Below, piece after piece: positions 19,134-27,522 of a stretch of DNA of 64,000 nucleotides. The DNA comes from Actinopolyspora halophila DSM 43834 (GTDB lineage: Bacteria > Actinomycetota > Actinomycetes > Mycobacteriales > Pseudonocardiaceae), in the NCBI RefSeq assembly GCF_000371785.1, contig NZ_AQUI01000002.1, forward strand, positions 3,203,276 to 3,267,275, in the 5' to 3' direction. Each line of letters opens with the position of its first letter. The stretch's first letter is position 1. The position numbers and the translations under genes are program-made. The notes under the pieces were generated by a model. The model saw only the letters and a program-made list of their open reading frames with translations, made no database searches and was not told the DNA's origin.

Positions 19134-20471
19134 TCAGGCGAAGACGCTGAGTCCCAGCACTACGACCAGCCCCACGACCGACATGACGGACTGGGACAGG
19201 GTGTAGACCTGGAAGGTTCCGCGCGTGGACAGCCCCAGCAGGGTGCGAAACATCCAGAAGGTGTTGTCGCTGACGTGCCCGCCGAAGCTCGCTCCGGCGG
19301 CTGCCGCCAGCAGGACGAGCACGGCGGCGGTGTCCAGACCACCCATCACGGGAGCGAGCAACGTGGCCGCCGTGATCGCGGCGACCGAGCCGGACCCCTG
19401 CGCCAGCCGCAGCAGCGCAGCCACGATCCACGCCAGCAGCAGCGGGGACAGCGAACTGGCCGTGAACAGACCGGAGATGATGTCGCCGATACCGGTACGA
19501 CTGATCACCTCGCCCAGCGATCCGGCCACACCGGTGAACAGCAGAATGGTCCCGCTGGTGGACGCCCCCTTGCTCAGGGACTTCTCCAGGGCGTCCCGGG
19601 ACAGCATGTAGACCGTGATCCCGCACGCCAGCAGCAGACCGATCAACAACGCCACGATCGGATTCGACAGGAACGCGATCGGACCGCCGGACACGCCGGC
19701 GGTGTCCGCGATGGTCCCGGTCACGATCAGGGCGAGCGGAACCAGGATCGGAAGCAGCACCACCGGAAGGGCGAGAGTCCGCCGGGGTTGCTCGGCTTCG
19801 GCCATGGTCATGCCGTCCACACCGCCGTTGAACGTGCTCTCGTCCTTCGCGGGCTTCCACGTCCGCCGCATCAGCGCGCTGTGCAGGAAGATCCCGACGA
19901 CGATGCACACGATCGCCACGGGAAGGCCGAACAACAGCATCGTCCCGAGCGACACGCCGAGCGCCCCGGCACCGGCCAGCGCGGCGGCACCGGGCAGGAC
20001 CATCAACAGCCCCGCCTCGAGCCCGATCGCCAACGCTCCCCCGAGCGAGGCGATGCCGACTCCCGTCCGCGCGGCCACGGACCGGGCGATCGGTGCCAGC
20101 ATCACCAGCGCGACGTCGAAGTAGATCGAGGGGAAGACGACCCCGGAGGTCAGCCCGAGAACGTAGGGGGACTTCTCGCGCCCGCACACGCGGAGAAAAA
20201 GTTCCACTATGCGTTGCAACGCCCCGGTCGTCGACAGCAGCGACCCGAGCAGGACTCCGAACCCGATGATCAGCCCCACGTCCGCCATGAGGTCGCCGAA
20301 TCCCTGGGCGACGGCGGTTGTGGTGGCGTCGAATCCGAGTCCGGTGGCAAGACCGAGATACAGCGATCCCACCACGAGAATGATGACCGGATTGATCCGT
20401 GCCACCACGATCAGCAATACGATGCCGACAACCGCGAGAGCGGTGTGCATCAGAATTAACGCGTCGGACAT
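19134..20471 (-). CDS. GntP-family permease
   Basis: Inner-membrane importer of the gluconate permease (GntP) family, 445 aa with about 12-13 helices. The segment LMADVGLIIGFGVLLGSLLS followed by TTGALQRIVELFL and GSVAAITAATLLAPVM are family features, and FPSIYFDVALVMLAPIARSV is the conserved central part. These carriers use proton symport for sugar acids or small polyhydroxy compounds. Within the operon it is the only transporter, so it should import the C4 substrate or a sugar acid that yields it. ATG 20471 follows AAAGACC, a weak ribosome-binding site. Confidence 0.88.
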   Translation of the reverse strand: MSDALILMHTALAVVGIVLLIVVARINPVIILVVGSLYLGLATGLGFDATTTAVAQGFGDLMADVGLIIGFGVLLGSLLSTTGALQRIVELFLRVCGREKSPYVLGLTSGVVFPSIYFDVALVMLAPIARSVAARTGVGIASLGGALAIGLEAGLLMVLPGAAALAGAGALGVSLGTMLLFGLPVAIVCIVVGIFLHSALMRRTWKPAKDESTFNGGVDGMTMAEAEQPRRTLALPVVLLPILVPLALIVTGTIADTAGVSGGPIAFLSNPIVALLIGLLLACGITVYMLSRDALEKSLSKGASTSGTILLFTGVAGSLGEVISRTGIGDIISGLFTASSLSPLLLAWIVAALLRLAQGSGSVAAITAATLLAPVMGGLDTAAVLVLLAAAAGASFGGHVSDNTFWMFRTLLGLSTRGTFQVYTLSQSVMSVVGLVVVLGLSVFA

Positions 20472-20581
20472 ACGAGAGGTCTTTCCATAAGCCTCACCGT
20501 TGAGGCGAATTCAAGGTGTTGTCGACACTCCACGAGTGTGCGCGGTTCGGACGGAGAATCGGTGCGACGCCGTTCCCGTCG

Positions 20582-21349
20582 TCAGTGGATGTGCGAACCA
20601 CCGTTCACGTCGAAAGTCGCCCCGGTGATGTAGCCGGCCTCGGGACCGGCCAGGAAAGTGATCATCCCGGCCACGTCGTCGGTGCTCCCGTTCCGTCCCA
20701 CCGGGATGTCGGCGATGAGCTGTTGCTTGCGCTCCCCCTCGAGCAGCCCTCCGGTGATGTCGGTGTCGATCAGCCCCGGTGCCACGGAGTTGACGACGAC
20801 ACCGTGCTGTCCGACCTCACGGGAGAGCGCACGAGTGAGCCCGAGCACGGCGGCCTTCGCAGCCGAGTAGTGCGTTCCGCCGAACACACCCCCACCGCGC
20901 TCGGCGCTGACGGAGGAGAGATTGACGATGCGACCGTACCCGCGCTCGACGAGTCCCGGCAGCACGCGGCGAGTGACCAGGTACGTACCGGTGACGTTGA
21001 CGTCGAACACCGCGTCCCACTCGGATCGCTCGATGTCGAGGAACCGTGTCGGCCGCGTGATGCCCGCGTTGTTCACCAGCGCGGTGATGTCGGGCAGGTC
21101 GGCCGCTTCGACCGTCCCGATCGCTCGGTCGACGGACTCGCCGTCGGTGACGTCGGCACCCACTCCGATCGCGGGCACCCCGTGCTCCTCGGCGGCGAGA
21201 TCAGCGGTGGCCTTGGCCGCGACTTCGTCGAGATCGAGCACCGCGACCGCGAAACCCGCCTCAGCCAGCCGCCGGGTGGTCCGCCTGCCGATTCCGCGCT
21301 CCGAGCCCGCACCGGTGATCACTGCCGTGGAGGTGGCGGAAAAGCCCAT
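20582..21349 (-). CDS. Short-chain dehydrogenase/reductase (SDR)
   Basis: NAD(P)-dependent oxidoreductase of the classical SDR type (255 aa). Cofactor motif TAVITGAGSERGIGRRT, then LVNNAG and the catalytic YSAAK in GTHYSAAKAAVLGLTRALS. The C-terminus GAEAGYITGATFDVNGG is standard. ATG 21349 has AAAGGA at proper spacing. A GTG at 21385, overlapping the upstream stop, would add 12 residues. In this operon it may oxidise a tetritol (threitol or erythritol) to erythrulose, or a related alcohol; this is inference. Confidence 0.87.
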   Translation of the reverse strand: MGFSATSTAVITGAGSERGIGRRTTRRLAEAGFAVAVLDLDEVAAKATADLAAEEHGVPAIGVGADVTDGESVDRAIGTVEAADLPDITALVNNAGITRPTRFLDIERSEWDAVFDVNVTGTYLVTRRVLPGLVERGYGRIVNLSSVSAERGGGVFGGTHYSAAKAAVLGLTRALSREVGQHGVVVNSVAPGLIDTDITGGLLEGERKQQLIADIPVGRNGSTDDVAGMITFLAGPEAGYITGATFDVNGGSHIH

Positions 21350-21381
21350 TCCGGGGATCCTTTCGTGTCGTTGATTCCTAC

Positions 21382-22194
21382 TCACGCCTGCAGGAGGGCC
21401 GAGATCGCGTCCCGGGAGCTCTCCGCGACCGCTTCCCTGTCGTCCTCGGTGACGTCGTGCGTCTCGAGTTCGAGAACGTAGCGGCCCGCGTAGCCCCGCT
21501 CGCGCAGCGCGTCGACGATTCCGGCGAAATCGGCGTCACCGCGACCGATGCTGCGGTTGATGTCGCCCGCCACGGCATCGCGCAGGTGAACGTGCTCGAT
21601 CCGTTCCACGAGCTCGGTGGCCAGTTCCACCTCGTCGACCCCACCGGCCACGACGTGGCTCACGTCGTAGACCAGCCCGGCCACATCGACCGGAACCAAC
21701 TCGAGCAGAGCTCGGACTCGCTCCACGCTGTGGCAGAACCGGTGATGGTGCGGTGCTTCCACGAGCAGACGCACCCCGTGGCCGGCTGCCACGGAACTCA
21801 GCACGCGCAAACCACGCGCCGTCCGGGCGAGGTCTGCCGCCTCGTCGACGAACGGCGTTCGCGACGGGGCACCGCACGGGACGATGAGAGCCGCACCCAG
21901 CCGACGGGCGTGTGCGGCCAGCTCGTCCCCCCTCGAAATCAGGGTTTTCTCGTCCAGGCCGGGATCGTTCAACGAGCCCGGCTCCACGTTGAGTCCCCAC
22001 ACGTCGACTCGGAAAGCCTCGACCGCCTCGACGACGTCCGCGACATCACGACCCCGCTCGACCGGGAAGTGCTCACAAACCCCGGGCAAACCGCCGAGGT
22101 CGATGCCCGTCATGCCGAGCCGCGAGATCGCTGCCAACGCCTCCGACAGCGTTCGGTGACGAAACGAGATCGTCGAACAGCCCAGTTCACTCAT
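21382..22194 (-). CDS. TIM-barrel sugar-phosphate isomerase/epimerase-like enzyme
   Basis: Member of the xylose-isomerase-like AP endonuclease 2 superfamily (270 aa). Metal-ligand positions are present: LLVEAPHHHRFC (Glu), GLVYDVSHVVAGG (Asp, His), IEHVHLRDA (His) and YAGRYVLELETHD (Glu). ATG 22194 has GGGAG 7 bases upstream; the open frame extends upstream through the operator and should be ignored. It is the first gene of the operon. The superfamily includes isomerases, epimerases and 3-oxo-isoapionate decarboxylase (OiaC), which produces L-erythrulose from a branched sugar acid. This last role would fit the neighbours but cannot be read from sequence. Confidence 0.83.
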   Translation of the reverse strand: MSELGCSTISFRHRTLSEALAAISRLGMTGIDLGGLPGVCEHFPVERGRDVADVVEAVEAFRVDVWGLNVEPGSLNDPGLDEKTLISRGDELAAHARRLGAALIVPCGAPSRTPFVDEAADLARTARGLRVLSSVAAGHGVRLLVEAPHHHRFCHSVERVRALLELVPVDVAGLVYDVSHVVAGGVDEVELATELVERIEHVHLRDAVAGDINRSIGRGDADFAGIVDALRERGYAGRYVLELETHDVTEDDREAVAESSRDAISALLQA

Positions 22195-22252
22195 CCGAGA
22201 CTCCCACGCAACAGGCACTTCACGAGTTAGTTGGCGCACAGTGAAACTTGTC

Positions 22253-22280
22253 GCCAGTTGACTGTCAACAGTCAACTGGC
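22253..22280. promoter_or_regulatory. 28-bp perfect inverted repeat, GntR operator candidate
   Basis: GCCAGTTGACTGT and ACAGTCAACTGGC are exact reverse complements around a CA centre. They sit between the divergent TIM-barrel gene (start 22194) and the GntR gene (start 22347). The core GTTGAC-TGTC-AAC style repeat is of the type bound by FadR-subfamily GntR regulators. It very likely controls both directions. Confidence 0.75.
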
Positions 22281-22346
22281 AGCAGGCGACCGCGGGATCG
22301 ATTAAACTGGGGCGGAACAGACACGTTCCTCAACGAAAGGCGCCCG

Positions 22347-23015
22347 TTGTCCCTGGATGTCCCGGCTCTCGGCGGCGTGGACCGCAACACGCTGCGCGAG
22401 CAGAGCCTGCACAAATTGCGCGAGGCGATCAGCAGTGGCCAGCTCGCCCCCGGAACGCGGCTCGTGGAGACCGAGCTCAGCGAGGCGCTGTCGGTGTCGC
22501 GCGGAACGCTGCGCGAAGCCCTGCGCCACCTCGTTCAGGAAGGGCTCGTGGTCACGGGCGAACGGGGCAGGCTCCTGGTCCGCGCGCTGACCACCTCGGA
22601 AGTGCGCGACATCTTCGCGGTCCGACGCTCGCTGGAGACACTGGCGGTCGAGACCCTCTGCGAGCAGGAGGAACGCACCGAACTCGTGCGAACACTGCGC
22701 GAGTCACTGGACCGGTTGAGCGACACCGGTCAGGACCTCGCGGAGCTGATCGAAGCCGATCTCGCCTTCCACCGGCAGCTGTGCGAACTGACGGGCAACG
22801 AGACCCTCGTCAACTCCTGGCAGCACATCTCCGGGCTGACCCGGGCCACGATCAGCCGCTCCGGCCGGGAGCTCGCGCTGCGCAACACGCACTGGCAACG
22901 CCACCTGCCGATCGTGGACGCCATCGAGGCAGGTGACGTCGAGCGGGCGCGCGAGGTCATCCGCACCCACATGCACGAAACCACCGAGCGCATCGTGCAG
23001 ATCCTCGAGGACTGA
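22347..23015 (+). CDS. GntR-family regulator (FadR subfamily, FCD domain)
   Basis: DNA-binding repressor or activator (222 aa). The winged helix is in residues 15-75 (LREQSLHKLREAISSGQLAP, GTRLVETELSEALSVSRGTL, REALRHLVQEGLV). The all-helical FCD ligand domain follows, with metal/ligand positions DLAFHRQLCELTGN and HLPIVDAIEAGDVERAREVI ending THMHETTERI (His-rich). The start is TTG 22347 with GAAAGG 6 bases before it; there is no ATG at the domain boundary. It faces the C4 operon across a perfect palindrome, so it is its likely local regulator. The effector may be a sugar acid or sugar phosphate. Confidence 0.88.
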   Translation: MSLDVPALGGVDRNTLREQSLHKLREAISSGQLAPGTRLVETELSEALSVSRGTLREALRHLVQEGLVVTGERGRLLVRALTTSEVRDIFAVRRSLETLAVETLCEQEERTELVRTLRESLDRLSDTGQDLAELIEADLAFHRQLCELTGNETLVNSWQHISGLTRATISRSGRELALRNTHWQRHLPIVDAIEAGDVERAREVIRTHMHETTERIVQILED

Positions 23016-23029
23016 CCTCCGTGTCCGGG

Positions 23030-23071
23030 GTACCGGTGCGGTGCTCAGCCTTCCGGCTCACGCACCGGTAC
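23030..23071. terminator. Bidirectional terminator between GntR and GNAT genes
   Basis: GTACCGGTGCG and CGCACCGGTAC form a perfect 11-bp stem, with an inner AGCC-TTCC-GGCT stem in the loop. It lies 15 bases after the GntR stop, between convergent genes. Confidence 0.7.
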
Positions 23072-23176
23072 GGCTCCGGCTCACCGCCAGCGCGGATTGG
23101 GATCGGTACCCGCTCGGCCGGGCCGACCGCCGGGGAAGCGGCGCAGCCGCTTGAGCGAACCTATCCGTGCACTCTC

Positions 23177-23515
23177 TTACCCGGTCCGTTCGCGCACCGC
23201 GGCCATCACGTCCGGTGTGACCTGGTCCACGAGGTCGTCGAAGTCGTGATGGCGCTCGAGATATCTCGCCACGAACGGGCACACCGGCACGATCCGGAAA
23301 CCGGCAGCTCCGGTGTCGGCCAGGGCGTGGCCGATGAGGCTGCTGCCGAGACCACGTCCGCCGAATTCCTCGTCGATCTCGGTGTGGTGGAAGACGCGCT
23401 GGCCGGCGCGGTCGAGGTAGGAGACGTGGCCCGCTTCCCTGCCGTCGACGGTGATCTCGTAGCGGTCCCGATCGGTGGACCGGGTGACCGCCACCTCGGG
23501 GGAATCATCAGCCAT
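23177..23515 (-). CDS. Small GNAT-family N-acetyltransferase (COG2388/NATD1-like)
   Basis: 112-aa acetyl-CoA-binding domain protein. After a beta-strand start (DRDRYEITVDGREAGHVSYL) it has HHTEIDEEFGGRGLGSSLIG, where GGRGLGSSL is the acetyl-CoA loop (R/QxxGxG/A), and VCPFVARYLERHHDFDDLV, the family C-terminus. The gene follows the FMN reductase by 9 bases and is probably co-transcribed with the flavin monooxygenase pair. Its substrate is unknown. Confidence 0.85.
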   Translation of the reverse strand: MADDSPEVAVTRSTDRDRYEITVDGREAGHVSYLDRAGQRVFHHTEIDEEFGGRGLGSSLIGHALADTGAAGFRIVPVCPFVARYLERHHDFDDLVDQVTPDVMAAVRERTG

Positions 23516-23524
23516 GGCTTTTCC

Positions 23525-24124
23525 TCAGTGCGCCGTGGTGTCCTGGAAGAGCTGCTCGAACGGTACCGGATCGTCGAACGGATCCGCCCTCTCGCGTTCC
23601 GGCTGGGCGCGCACCGCCGCGGCGAGCTCGCCCGCGGCGCGGGTGATGCGCTGCCCCAGCTCGGTGTCGTTGCCCCAGTCGGCGCTGGCGGCGTAGACGG
23701 CGGTGGGCACGGTCCGCGCACGCAGGTAGGACAACAGCGGACGCAGCGCGTGCTCGAGGACCAGCGAATGCCGCTCGGTCCCGCCGGTCGCGGCGAGCAG
23801 CACCGGCTTGTCCCGCACCGACTCCGGATCGACGACGTCCACGAAGGACTTGAACAGTCCGCTGTAGGAGGCCGTGAACACCGGACTCGCCAGCACGAAC
23901 CCATCGGCCCGGTCGACCAGGTCGAGCACCTGCCGCAGGCGCTGGTTGGCGAACCCGGTGAGCAGGTTGTCGGTGATGTCGTGGGCGTAGTCGCGGAGCT
24001 CGACCACATCGACCGTGACCTGCTCGCCCAGCTCGCCGCGCACGGCCGTGGCCAGCCGGTCGGCCAGCAGCCGGGTGGACGAGGGCTGCGACAGTCCCCC
24101 GGAGATCGTGACGATGCCGGTCAT
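23525..24124 (-). CDS. NADPH-dependent FMN reductase (CE1759-type)
   Basis: Flavodoxin-fold reductase (199 aa) that supplies reduced FMN to a two-component monooxygenase. Motifs: TGIVTISGGLSQPSSTRLLA (phosphate-binding loop with Ser/Thr), DGFVLASPVFTASYSGLFKS and LLAATGGTERHSLVLEHALR. The start ATG 24124 overlaps the monooxygenase stop as ATGA. The pairing and gene order are those of the CE1758/CE1759 family. Confidence 0.88.
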   Translation of the reverse strand: MTGIVTISGGLSQPSSTRLLADRLATAVRGELGEQVTVDVVELRDYAHDITDNLLTGFANQRLRQVLDLVDRADGFVLASPVFTASYSGLFKSFVDVVDPESVRDKPVLLAATGGTERHSLVLEHALRPLLSYLRARTVPTAVYAASADWGNDTELGQRITRAAGELAAAVRAQPERERADPFDDPVPFEQLFQDTTAH

Positions 24125-25215
24125 TCCGCGCTCCCTCCCGTGTTCTGCTGCTGCGCCCGGAGGGACTCGTGGGTGGGTGCCTCGGGCACGTGATCGGGTT
24201 TGCGAGCGGCGAACTCCTTGCGCAGCACCGGCACCACTTCCTCGCCGAGCATGTCGAGCTGCTCCAGCACGGTCTTGAGCGGCAGTCCGGCGTGGTCGAT
24301 CAGGAACAGCTGACGCTGGTAGTCACCGACGTAGTCGCGGAAGGACAGCGTGCGGTCGATGACCTGCTGCGGGCTGCCCACCGTCAACGGGGTGTCGGCC
24401 ATGAACTGCTCCAACGACGGCCCCCCGCCGTAGACCGGGGCGTCGTCGAAGTACGGGCGGAACTCGGCCACGGCGTCCTGCGAGTTGCGCCGCATGAACA
24501 CCTGCCCCCCGAGTCCGACCACGGCCTGATCGGCCGAACCGTGCCCGTAGTGCTCGAAACGCTGCCGGTAGAGCTCGACCATGCGCTGAGTGTGCTCCTT
24601 GGGCCAGAAGATGTGGTTGTGGAAGAACCCGTTGCCGTAGTAGGCGGCCTGCTCGGCGATCTCGGGACTGCGGATGGAGCCGTGCCACACGAACGGCGGC
24701 ACCCCGTCCAGCGGGCGCGGGGTGGAGGTGAACCCCTGCAACGGGGTGCGGAACTGGCCCTGCCAGTCCACCACGTCCTCGCGCCACAACCGGTGCAGCA
24801 GGTGGTAGTTCTCGATCGACAGCGGGATGCCCTGGCGGATGTCCTGCCCGAACCACGGGTACACCGGGCCCTGGTTGCCCCGCCCCAGCATCAGGTCGAC
24901 CCGGCCACCGGCCATGTGCTGCAGCATCGCGAAGTCCTCGGCGATCTTGACCGGATCGTTCGTGGTGATCAGCGTCGTCGCCGTCGACAGGATCAACCGT
25001 TCCGTCAGCCCCGCGATGTAGCCCAGCATCGTCGTCGGCGAGGACGGAACGAAAGGCGGGTTGTGGTGCTCACCGGTGGCGAACACGTCCAGGCCCACTT
25101 CCTCCGCCTTGCGGGCGATGGTCACCATCGCCTGGAGCCGCTCCCCCTCGGTGGGGGTCCGCCCCGTCGTCGGATCCGGCGTGACGTCCCCGACCGTGAA
25201 AACCCCGAACTGCAT
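24121..25215 (-). CDS. LLM-class flavin-dependent monooxygenase (CE1758-type)
   Basis: Luciferase-like TIM-barrel monooxygenase using FMNH2 (364 aa). Motifs: GLDVFATGEHHNPPFVPSSP (the EHH is typical), SPTTMLGYIAGLTERLILST, VDLMLGRGNQGPVYPWFGQD and PPFVWHGSIRSPEIAEQAAY. It is the first gene of an operon with its own FMN reductase and a GNAT protein. A MarR-type palindrome covers the region just upstream of ATG 25215. The substrate is not known for the family; detoxification of a xenobiotic or reactive compound sensed by the MarR protein is a reasonable guess. Confidence 0.9.
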   Translation of the reverse strand: MQFGVFTVGDVTPDPTTGRTPTEGERLQAMVTIARKAEEVGLDVFATGEHHNPPFVPSSPTTMLGYIAGLTERLILSTATTLITTNDPVKIAEDFAMLQHMAGGRVDLMLGRGNQGPVYPWFGQDIRQGIPLSIENYHLLHRLWREDVVDWQGQFRTPLQGFTSTPRPLDGVPPFVWHGSIRSPEIAEQAAYYGNGFFHNHIFWPKEHTQRMVELYRQRFEHYGHGSADQAVVGLGGQVFMRRNSQDAVAEFRPYFDDAPVYGGGPSLEQFMADTPLTVGSPQQVIDRTLSFRDYVGDYQRQLFLIDHAGLPLKTVLEQLDMLGEEVVPVLRKEFAARKPDHVPEAPTHESLRAQQQNTGGSAE

Positions 25216-25230
25216 GGCCGCGCTCCCAAC

Positions 25231-25248
25231 TACTTCAAATTTTAACTA
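25231..25248. promoter_or_regulatory. Putative MarR operator before the monooxygenase operon
   Basis: TACTTCAAATTTTAACTA is an 18-bp AT-rich imperfect palindrome (14 of 18 positions symmetric), 15 bases upstream of ATG 25215. It shares the TTCAAAT core with the palindrome before the neighbouring MarR gene. Confidence 0.65.
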
Positions 25249-25334
25249 GCGGGGAAACGGTAGCGCCGCGGTCGCTATTCCAGCTCGAGCACCCCCGGTG
25301 ACCCAGCACACGCGAACCACCGGGTCCCACGAGC

Positions 25335-25853
25335 TCACCCGCCGTGCTCTCCCGGAGACTCGGTCAGCGCCGGAGGCGGAGTTCCGTCGCTCGGCTGCTC
25401 GGCGGACTCGTGCAGCCGAGCCCGCAGCCGGGTGAACACGTTCGTGAGCACCTCCAGCTCGTGCTCGTCGAGATCATCGGTGAACAACCGCTGCACGGTC
25501 CCGACGTGGTGGTGGTAGGCAGCGCGCAGCGTTTCGAGACCGCTGGCGGTCAACACCGCGTAGTTGACCCGCTTGTCCTCCCGCGAGGGCTGGCGCAGCA
25601 CCCAACCGCGCTGCTCCATCACCTTGATCTGGTAAGTCAGCCTGCTCGGCGAGAACACCATGCGCGCTGCCAGGTCCCCCATCCGCAGCCGGTGCTCCGG
25701 CCCCTCCGACAGCACCAGCAGCACGTTGTAGTCCCGCAAGCTCAGCCCGACGGCCGCGCGCAAGTCCTCGTCGAGCCGGGTCTCCAACAGCAGACTCGCC
25801 TCGATGTACGGCCTCCAGGCTCGCCGCTGCGGCGAACTCTGCCAACTCCCCAT
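25335..25853 (-). CDS. MarR-family transcriptional regulator
   Basis: Winged-helix dimeric regulator (172 aa). The core is RDYNVLLVLSEGPEHRLRMG, DLAARMVFSPSRLTYQIKVM (recognition helix) and EQRGWVLRQPSREDKRVNYA (wing with the DKR motif). Two AT-rich palindromes with a common TTCAAAT core, one upstream of this gene and one upstream of the monooxygenase operon, point to autoregulation and repression of the neighbour. Confidence 0.9.
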   Translation of the reverse strand: MGSWQSSPQRRAWRPYIEASLLLETRLDEDLRAAVGLSLRDYNVLLVLSEGPEHRLRMGDLAARMVFSPSRLTYQIKVMEQRGWVLRQPSREDKRVNYAVLTASGLETLRAAYHHHVGTVQRLFTDDLDEHELEVLTNVFTRLRARLHESAEQPSDGTPPPALTESPGEHGG

Positions 25854-25869
25854 ACCAACAGCGTACTCG

Positions 25870-25890
25870 TTATTTCAAATACTGAAATAA
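25870..25890. promoter_or_regulatory. Putative MarR operator before the marR-type gene
   Basis: TTATTTCA and TGAAATAA are exact inverted arms separated by five bases, 17 bases upstream of the MarR start. The AT content is far above the surroundings. Confidence 0.7.
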
Positions 25891-26095
25891 ACTTGCTCCC
25901 GCGTGCGGACCACCACGTCTTTGACGCACGAGAGGAACCACCTGTGGCACCCCCTCGCGGGAATCCCGCGAAACAGCCGAGCATGCTTCCCGCGACACCG
26001 GGGACGAGCCCGGCAGGTGATCCGCCGACCGGCCGCGTCGCGACTCACGGACGCTTCTGCTGCCCGGGGTCACCGCTCACCCCCTGACGGAGCAC

Positions 26096-26725
26096 TCACG
26101 TCAGCAGCTCGTCGATCTGGGATTCGGTCAGCGGTCTGGCGCGGCGCCCTTCGAGCAGGAAGGCCAGCTGGGCGGAGGCTTCCAGCTCCTCGGAGGCGTT
26201 GACCGCCTCCTCCAGCGTGGACCCGGCCACGATGGAACCGTGGTTGGCCAGAATGATGGCGGGCCCGCGCTTTCCCGCGGCCACGATGTCGTCGAGTATG
26301 TCCTCCGAGCCGGGCTTGTAGTAGGGGACGGTAGGCACCTCCCGCCCCAGTCGCATCACGAAGTACGGGGTCAGCGGCGGGATGGCGTCCTCGTCGTGCA
26401 GGCAGCTGATCGCGGTGACGTAGGTGGAGTGCAGGTGGACGATCGCCGCTGACTCCGGGCGCGCCCGGTACATGGCCTGGTGCATGACCACCTCTTTGGA
26501 GGGCTTCGGTCCGGCGACGTGCTCGCCCTGCTCGTTGAGCTCGGAGAGCTGGTCCGACTCGAGCCTGCCCAGGGAGGAATTGGTGGGGGTCATCAGGAAC
26601 CCGCCCTCGACGCGCACGCTGATGTTGCCCGCACTGCCCGCCGAGTAGCCACGGTCGAACAGGCTCTTGGACAGCACGACGATCTGACGTCGCAGCTCGC
26701 TGTCTGCCAGGTTCTGGTCGGTCAC
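26096..26725 (-). CDS. otnC: Class II aldolase/adducin-family protein, probable 3-oxo-tetronate 4-phosphate decarboxylase
   Basis: Zinc-dependent class II aldolase fold (209 aa). Motifs: GYSAGSAGNISVRVEGGFLM (phosphate site), MTPTNSSLG, PSKEVVMHQAMYRARPESAA (catalytic Glu), IVHLHSTYVTA (HxH zinc ligands) and AIILANHGSIVAGSTLEEAV (third His). It starts with GTG 26725 overlapping the deoR stop (GTGA). With the DUF1537 kinase two genes upstream, this matches OtnC, which decarboxylates 3-oxo-tetronate 4-phosphate to dihydroxyacetone phosphate. Fuculose-type aldolase is the alternative. Confidence 0.85.
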   Translation of the reverse strand: MTDQNLADSELRRQIVVLSKSLFDRGYSAGSAGNISVRVEGGFLMTPTNSSLGRLESDQLSELNEQGEHVAGPKPSKEVVMHQAMYRARPESAAIVHLHSTYVTAISCLHDEDAIPPLTPYFVMRLGREVPTVPYYKPGSEDILDDIVAAGKRGPAIILANHGSIVAGSTLEEAVNASEELEASAQLAFLLEGRRARPLTESQIDELLT

Positions 26726-27522
26726 GGATTCTTCCTCTCGGATCGGCCGGCGGATCCAGTGATAAGCAGTTCGACCCCCAGGTTCTGCACGCGCTCCTGG
26801 GCGGTGTCCGGAAGCCCCGAGTCGACGACCAACCCCTCGAACGAGGCCATGGGGAGTGCTTTGAACGCGGCCACTCTTCCGTACTTGCTGCTGTCCGTTG
26901 CCAGGTAGGCCCGGCTCGAGTTCTCGACGATCGCTCGTTTCACCACCGACTTCGCCTCAGTGGGCACTGACAGTCCACGCAGGTCGAACGACGACGCCGA
27001 CACGAAGGCGACGTCGATGTTGAACTGGTTCAGCTCTTCGGCGGTGATGGTGCCGTGCGTCGACATGTTCGGACTGTCCAACTGGCCTCCGAGCACGTGA
27101 ACACGCGCCTGTTCCTGCTCTCCGAGGGTGAAGGCCACCATCAGATCGTTGGTGATCACGTCCAGCTGCGCCGCCCCCACCTGCTGAATGAGGGCGCGGG
27201 CCAGCGCCAGCATCGTCGTCCCGGCATCCAGGTAGATCAAACCCCCCGGCTGCACCAATTCCGCAGCTCGAGCGGCGATCGCGTCCTTTTCCCGAGTGTG
27301 CTGCCCGAGCTTGGCCTGCCGCGTGGCATCGAGGGCGATCCGCGACGGCATCGCGACACCGCCGCTGACCGAGATGATCCGCCCCGAGTCCTCCAGCACT
27401 CGGATGTCGCGCCGCACGGTCATGTGCGAGACGCCGAGCTCCTCGGTCAGGTCAGCCACGCTGGCCGAACCGCGCTCCTCCACGATGTGCATCAGGCGCC
27501 GTCGTCGTTCGTCAGGGATCAT
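26722..27522 (-). CDS. DeoR-family regulator of the tetronate cluster
   Basis: Sugar-phosphate-responsive repressor (266 aa). The N-terminal HTH is DERRRRLMHIVEERGSASVA followed by DLTEELGVSHMTVRRDIRVL. The C-terminal DeoRC sensor domain has LIYLDAGTTMLALARAL, the ribose-phosphate-isomerase-like phosphate loop, and IVENSSRAYLATDSSKYGR. It lies inside the operon between the kinase and decarboxylase genes, with 4-base overlaps on both sides, so it is co-expressed with what it probably regulates. Confidence 0.9.
   Translation of the reverse strand: MIPDERRRRLMHIVEERGSASVADLTEELGVSHMTVRRDIRVLEDSGRIISVSGGVAMPSRIALDATRQAKLGQHTREKDAIAARAAELVQPGGLIYLDAGTTMLALARALIQQVGAAQLDVITNDLMVAFTLGEQEQARVHVLGGQLDSPNMSTHGTITAEELNQFNIDVAFVSASSFDLRGLSVPTEAKSVVKRAIVENSSRAYLATDSSKYGRVAAFKALPMASFEGLVVDSGLPDTAQERVQNLGVELLITGSAGRSERKNP

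Noticed and set aside
18363-20459. A 698-codon plus-strand frame
   Set aside because: Antisense of the kinase and permease genes; very rich in Gln, Arg, His and Gly, no recognisable domain.
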